Source of the DNA: Lateolabrax maculatus | Lineage: Eukaryota > Chordata > Actinopteri > Acropomatiformes > Lateolabracidae | Direction: 5' to 3' | Assembly: GCA_031216445.1 (NCBI GenBank) | Contig: CM062212.1 | Coordinates: 1,072,501-1,136,500 of the forward strand | Length of the DNA stretch: 64,000 nucleotides | Part shown: one piece after another, positions 58,278-64,000 of the stretch | Position numbering within the stretch: the stretch's first letter is position 1 | Layout: each line of letters begins with the position of its first letter | Notes under the pieces: model-generated | Told to the model about the DNA's origin: nothing | The model's database searches: none | Seen by the model: the letters and a program-made list of their open reading frames with translations, nothing else | Program-made: the position numbers and the translations under genes

Positions 58278-60761
58278 CCTTGGTGATTCATTTTTACACC
58301 TTTTGGCTCCAACCATACCAGACTCGACCCCTTCCTTTGTTTATGGGATCAGTGGAGATGAAGCGATGTTGGCCTCGTGCTGTGAGCGCACTGTAATGAC
58401 TGAAGGCAGCTGAGATGACTATCTACATTTTTATCAACTCAGAGATTCTTTCACAGTCGGAGGACATTTATCACACTTGAGGACTGGCGGACATCTTGTC
58501 CTGGAGCGCCGACACCTGTCCGAATCCACAACCAACTTTCTGTGGAATTAGGATCCAATTGGAGTGCAGACTTACAATATGGATGTGACAATGTGAAATA
58601 AAGGAATAATAGTAATGTATACAATAATGAAAGAATCACCTATTTATGATGTGAGGATCCTCAGTTGAGGGTTTGCATTGTTAAAGGTCTACTGAGTGTA
58701 TCAAGCATCCATCTGTTGTGTAAAGCAGCAGACCCTGAACATCTCTGGCATGAGACCCTGTAGCAGAAGTCTGGAAGTGTGCCTCCTTCCTTTCACCTAC
58801 ATTAACTTTGTGTCCTTTCTTTGCCTTCTATCAAGCTTGTTGTGTGTAAAGCATTAAATAAATTAATGTAATTTGATTTATGAGACCTGTCAGTTAAAAT
58901 GGGGTTGGGCTTTGTTTACTGCTGAGCAGCAGCAGACATGGAGCGAGTCTCCTGCTTTCCCAAAGAATCAATCTCTCTATCCATTTATCTCGTCTTCTAT
59001 TGTATGGGACCATTTGTACCTCTTAGTAATACATTTATTATTTCAAAACTCAAGTATGCATCTAGACTTCTAATTTGTTTGATATTTTTTTCAATAGATC
59101 TAGTGTCTATAAAATATCACAAAATGGGTTTATTCAAATCAAAGTGGTTGCTTAACAAATGACAAAGGATTCATTGATTATTAAAATTGCAGTTTATTTA
59201 TTGTCTGTCACTAGAATGATCAAGTAATTTACTAGTTGTTTGTGCTCTAAAGTAATAATAATTCATCTATAAATAAATTAGTACATTAACAAAAACACCA
59301 CAAAACAAAATTGCTTAAAGAATGAAAAATGTAACTTTGTAAATTATTTATGTGAAATTTGTCCTGAGGATATTTCCTGTTGTTGCCTGAATCAACTGGG
59401 TGTGTCCTATGTATGGTGGCCCTCAGAGGACACCTCAGATTCTGGCTCAGTTTGAGACTTATTACCATAATAATGTGCTTATGTAGCCAGTCGGCATATT
59501 GAGATGCTTAACATTTGTTAACATACTAACATTAACATTCAGCTCAGGTACGACTGAGCCTGACAGGTGCTTTTAGAGGTAACTTGTACTAAAGAAGAAG
59601 AAATGTTGATTTGTTGGTGACGCTACAAAAAACAGTCAGAGAATCAAAAATGTCACAAAGAATCGTCCTCATAATACCAAGTATTATGTTAAGTCTTATG
59701 TTTCAAAACATATGTAAAATGATTTAATGTAATGATGATTAATGACTGCTATTTGATTTGTAAATTCCTTCTAAAACCTTTTTTATTGTAAATATTTCTT
59801 CTATAACTCAATCAAAAAAGAAACAAAGACAATTGTAAGACATTTTTAATCAATCATCTCAAGACAAAACAAATGGGAGAATAACTGGTCACCTAAAAGT
59901 AGAACTTTTGTTTCAATATGTATGCTGTTGGTCATAAAGTGTGCCTCTTTTTCTTTGACATGGCTGTGAGGTCGAGGACAAAATGAGTTCAATACAAAGA
60001 CAGACAACAGCTGATGAAAAATGAGATGAGTCTTAGCTCCATTTCCTCAACTAACCTGTAACAACATTAGTAAAAATCAAAGATATAAAAATTCCAGTTG
60101 AATTTTCAATGTAGTGTAGGCTACTGTATGATGCATCAGAGTTGATGAATTTCCACAAATGACCCTGATATTATTGGTCAAAAGTAGCATCAAGACACAT
60201 TAAAGATACTCTCCCTGATTTTGTGAATCTTTAAGTTCTGCATGAGACCAAAAACAAATCCGATCTCTAGTTATTCACCAGAATCTTATCAATGACTCAA
60301 AATTACACCATCTGCTTTCCAAGTTACTAAGTCAATCATTCTAAGACTGTTAATCACAGCTTCATGTACAAATCTAAACAAGTTCTTTACCAAGACTAGC
60401 CCGTCGGTTTAAGCCTGTGGTGTTTGTTTTATTATAAGCCAAAAGATGACACCTGAACCGCAGTAAACCTGAGCTGAATATTACTGCAGGAGGGTTTGAT
60501 TACGTATTTTAAATGGTTGGGCCTATTGAGTGAAGATTAGAGAGGCTGTAGTGTAGTGGCCTGGTCCCTGTGGACTAGGTGGTGCCAGGGGCTGGGTGGT
60601 GTGGTGACTACTTGGCTGGTTGGCAAACTACGGTACAGCAGCCAGCAAGCAAGCCGCTAGACCAGTCAGTCACAACAGCATGGTCGCAAACCGGACAATA
60701 CTTTAGTTTATTCAAGAGACATATTCGTGCCATCGACTTTTGTCTCATTATTGTCTGCAAA

Positions 60762-60799
60762 CCTCTTTTATTAATGCAGAGCAGCATTAATAAAAGAGG
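60762..60799. repeat. 16-bp perfect hairpin
   Basis: Arms CCTCTTTTATTAATGC (60762-60777) and GCATTAATAAAAGAGG (60784-60799) enclose the 6-base loop AGAGCA. Flanks CTGCAAA and GCCTGCAG allow a weaker extension of the stem. Confidence 0.9.
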
Positions 60800-63448
60800 A
60801 GCCTGCAGCTAATAAGCTGTGGGGCTTCTTCTGTTTTGGACTCTCCGTTTCCTCAAACGTAAGCCTGATACGATGGTTTGCTATTGGTCAACGGTGCAAA
60901 TTCCCGTTCACCAAAGTTGAAGGATTCGTACGACTGTTTTAAAGGCTGGTGTATAAACTCAGAGATGTGGCGTCAAAGCAGAACAAGGCAGGTGATGATT
61001 GACGTGTCTGACGTAGGTTTTTCACATCTTAAACATTGCTAAGAAGATTGCCTAACATCCTGCCAGTGACTGAAATGTCGGGGTTACAGGAGAAGGTTAT
61101 CCAGGCCTGATCCCGAGTATCACGTTCTCAGACCAGTTTCCACCAGGTGCCCCAGACTTTATTCAACCCATTTACATGCCACAGTACAGACGTGGAATCT
61201 ACACTTTTATTGAATGTAAACAAGGCGTGAGTCTTGGTGACAGAACCTTTAGAGGCAGAATTTAAAACCATCCTCCACTAACAGATACCAGAACGCAGAC
61301 GAACCCAAACCACAGGAGTCACGTGCCTGTTTCAAATCTTTCAAAGGATTTGAAATGAGGGTTTGATCCACTTTTGTCTGGTAATGCAATTTTGTACCTG
61401 AGATGATAAACAGATTGCTGAAAACTTCATAACAAAAGTTGGATGGATGTCTGATTAAAAAAAAAAAAAAACATTACAGAACATGAGAGGTAATCATTTT
61501 CAAAATACACCGACAGCGACACCGAAGGCAAAATTACAGAAAGTATTATGTGTAATACTACAAGCTACGAAAAGGGGATATAAGGAGAGTGGGGGGTTGA
61601 GGAAACTGTTGATGAGTTCCACAGGAGAGGAGAGATGGTGGAGGATCAGACATGGACAAACGCTCAGCCATCATTTTAAATATATCTGGACTGAATGAGC
61701 ACTTAGCTTTGCTTTTCAGCCTTAAAACTAATAATTATCACCTTATGTAATGAGATCAATAGGGCGCTGAAACTCTAAGAACATCACATTTCTATGCTGG
61801 TATTTGTCCACGTCTGTTCAGAACGACACTACACAGTGATATTGTTGAGCACTAGCTGAGACCTCATCAGTCTCACCTTGGATTTTGGGGCATCCAGTTT
61901 GTTTGTACGATTGTTTTAAAAGCACAAAAACTGTTCAGTATTCCTTCTTACTGGCGGTTGATGGTTTTTTCAGATACTTAAAAGACATTGCAACTTGTAG
62001 TACTGTTTTATATTTTAAATATTTTCATTCCAACACATTTGTATACCCAAATTTAAATAATATTTTAGTATAAATCCTTCAGACTATAAATTTATAAACT
62101 ATAATGTTTGAAAATCTAAGCCAGGAAGTTTTTTTTTTTAATTATTACATCAACTCTTTTTATGTTAATTTTGTATCTTTGGGGGGATCCTTACCCTCAA
62201 AGAATAAAACACTACATTTCAACCATTTCTAGTGATAGCATCATTGTCAAAATACACTGTTGTTTTTATGATGCTTTTAGTAATCTGAGCCATGTGTTTT
62301 AGCCTTTCTGGCGCATGAGATCTGTGGCCTGTTTGAGACAGCCTTTCAGTCCGGTTGAAGGTTGTCCACCAAGCGGAAACAGAAATTTCAGAGTATGTGA
62401 AGGCAGACAACCCCATCAAAAGTTATGGCGCTCGTGTTGAAGTAAATGTCATAACGGGCTGGAAGCAATAACAGACACATATTGGAAGCGATAACTGTCA
62501 CACATGGAAGTGTCAGGAGCAATGGCACCTGCCGTTCACTCGCCCATGGGTGAGGTTACTGGATCACAGTTTCTTAAGAATGACATAAGTGATAATCCAT
62601 TGCCAGCTTTATAGTCTGCCTGTCATACTTGATCAGCACCTGCAAGACAAGCTGGACTATAGTGTTTATCTGCACTTGTATACAGAATTATGTGACTCGC
62701 TCCATTATTTGCATTGTTGGCTGTTATTACATTACAGGAAGACTTTATGCATGTCAGTCAAAGCTTTCTGCAACTTTAGGAATCTCCTGAAATAGAGCAG
62801 TTTAGGTCCATTGTTGGTACTCTATAAGTGAACATAGTCCAGAGAAGATGCATCAAGTTGGTTTGATGAACCTTGATGCATTTAGTGCACACCAGGCCCT
62901 TAAGCAAATGGCAAAAACATATGTAGCTAATGCTTCCAGGGTGTTTCTTCCGTAAGAGTACCAGATCTGAGGTACAACTGGGTACAACTCCGAAAACATG
63001 GTTTCAGGGACCCTCAAGACCCTCTAATCTGACCATGGTCACAGGTTTTAGTAGCACCCTGAAGTTGAAGCCTGTCTTTCAGTCGTCTTGTGGAAAAAAG
63101 AAAACCAGAACTCTTCCTATCCCGTCCACCAACTGTTCAGAGTCAGAGGTGCATATTCTCTGGCCATCACGTCCATATAAGACCCTTGGACACAGCCAGA
63201 ACAGACCCACTGATATCTGAAATAGGACTAGGGATGATCACTCTATAGTTAAAGGCAAAAAACACCTAGAGAATATTTCAGACTTGCCAGCTATGACATT
63301 GTCGCACATTCTCAAATTTCTCGGTGCAAGTCACTCACGGTGGACCACAGGTGAGTTTCGCTCTTACATTAGCTTCCGGTTTGACAAAAGTCAGAAATAG
63401 TATTATATATTTTCACCCTTAGTTATTTTATCTGTGTGTGTATATGTG

Positions 63449-63646
63449 TCATTGGTTGTTGAGATAACCAAGGCGTCGGCAGAGTATCTCAAATATCTCA
63501 GCAACACAGAGCAGTATGGTGATCACAGTGAAGGTGTACATGGCACTGAGGAAGATGGTTTTTTCAAAGTGTTCGGGCACCATGCACTTAGTCACATTAA
63601 AGGCCTTTTCCAAAGCACTGGCATCACACATGTACAGCGGGTGGAC
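63449..63646 (-). CDS. gje1: gje1 (connexin 23) last coding exon, partial gene
   Basis: The exon encodes the last 65 residues of a connexin. It starts VHPLYMCDASALEKAFNVTK, continues CMVPEHFEKTIFLSAMYTFT (end of extracellular loop 2 and start of TM4), then VITILLCVAEIFEILCRR, and ends GLYNNQ-like (LGYLNNQ) and TGA. The KCMVPEHFEKTIF motif and the 14-residue spacing between only two loop cysteines are characteristic of GJE1/Cx23, which has four rather than six loop cysteines. Connexins form gap junctions and hemichannels in the plasma membrane; Cx23 is known mainly from the lens. The acceptor is TTTCCCCCCAG|GTC in phase 0. Unlike most connexins, gje1 has introns within the coding sequence; the preceding exon is not recognisable in 63647-64000 and must lie outside. 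The C-terminal tail after TM4 is only about ten residues. Confidence 0.93.
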   Translation of the reverse strand, partial: VHPLYMCDASALEKAFNVTKCMVPEHFEKTIFLSAMYTFTVITILLCVAEIFEILCRRLGYLNNQ

Positions 63647-64000
63647 CTGGGGGGAAACAAGAAACATGAGGTGGTAACACGTTAATGACTGTCCTGATGG
63701 TACATTCTTTATGTTTTTCTGATTTGTATATATGGCATTCTGCAATTTTGCTGGGTAATATTCTCAGTCTTATTATTAAATGATACTCTAGTTGGTTCCT
63801 ACCAAGTTATAGCTGTACCTAACATGAACAACTAATAAGGTCTGCACTGCATGGAGGAACACCAACTACAGAATAGCCGGGGCTGAACAGGAACCTTAAT
63901 CCATGCAGACAGTGCAGTAGGTGTAAGACACAGAACAGACAGATATTTCATCAACACAGTCATGTTACAGACTTTTCCTGGCACACTTTGGTGTTGTAAT
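63647..64000 (-). other. gje1 intron (partial)
   Basis: Sequence upstream of the last gje1 exon, starting with the TTTCCCCCCAG acceptor. I looked for the preceding exon (TM3/intracellular-loop region) on the minus strand and do not see it before the window ends. Confidence 0.6.

Larger units (their letters stand above)
56600..63448. other. vta1-gje1 intergenic region
   Basis: This is a 6.8-kb AT-rich spacer between the vta1 promoter and the 3' end of gje1. It contains a LINE-tail-like segment near 56940-57110 (ending AATAAAGTG), a 400-bp segment bounded by a 22-bp perfect inverted repeat (57879-58277), and a perfect 16-bp hairpin at 60762-60799. No protein-coding exon was recognised. The part nearest gje1 includes its 3' UTR, of unknown length. 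Confidence 0.6.

Noticed and set aside
57845..58413. Two divergent frames that both contain CSKPTHFLG
   Set aside because: The shared peptide comes from the 22-bp inverted repeat read on opposite strands, not from a duplicated gene.
1..64000. CRISPR array, phage, virus or bacterial operon
   Set aside because: Tandem repeats here are simple microsatellites and minisatellites without spacers, and gene structure is that of a spliced vertebrate genome.

Overview
The window looks like a piece of a vertebrate nuclear genome, most probably a teleost fish and, from the kind of dispersed repeats, likely a percomorph. The reasons are interrupted genes with GT-AG introns, many long (CA)n/(GT)n microsatellites, CpG-rich promoter-like islands, and several tRNA-like and other interspersed repeats of the type found throughout fish genomes. 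No bacterial-type operon, CRISPR array, phage or virus is visible. Almost all long open frames in the window are shadows of microsatellites or repeats, not genes.

One complete gene fills most of the window: vta1 (LIP5/SBP1), the cofactor of the VPS4 ATPase in ESCRT-III disassembly. It lies on the minus strand, with the start codon at 56449 and the stop at 12666. I could place all eight coding exons, with matching GT-AG borders and matching phases. They join into a 972-nt reading frame (323 residues plus stop). The two-MIT N-terminal half and the C-terminal VSL domain are strongly conserved. The linker between them, encoded by exons 6 and 7, is variable and rich in Gly and Pro. The promoter side (about 56100-56600) is CpG-rich and carries ETS, CCAAT, CRE and CLEAR-type E-box motifs.

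At the right edge, also on the minus strand, is the last coding exon of gje1 (connexin 23), at 63449-63646. It encodes the end of extracellular loop 2, transmembrane helix 4 and a very short tail. The rest of gje1 lies beyond the window. As I recall the human map, GJE1, VTA1 and ADGRG6 lie in that order on one strand of chromosome 6q24. The arrangement here (gje1 upstream of vta1, same strand) preserves that block. A CpG-rich stretch at about 6390-6910, downstream of vta1, is where the 5' end of adgrg6 would be expected, but no coding exon of that gene could be recognised.

Layout: 1-6390 is repeat-rich flank (microsatellites, a 19-bp minisatellite, a CTCF-like site). 6390-6910 is the CpG-rich candidate first exon. 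6910-10980 is flank with an inverted pair of dispersed-repeat copies. About 10990-12665 is the vta1 3' region. 12666-56449 is vta1. 56450-56600 is its promoter. 56600-63448 is the AT-rich vta1-gje1 spacer, with an inverted-repeat element and a perfect hairpin. From 63449 on is the gje1 3' end. I do not see a convincing new biological system. The best leads are the splice-control architecture around vta1 exon 7, the CLEAR/CRE cluster near the vta1 promoter, a strongly strand-asymmetric tract upstream of exon 5, and several perfect short-loop hairpins.
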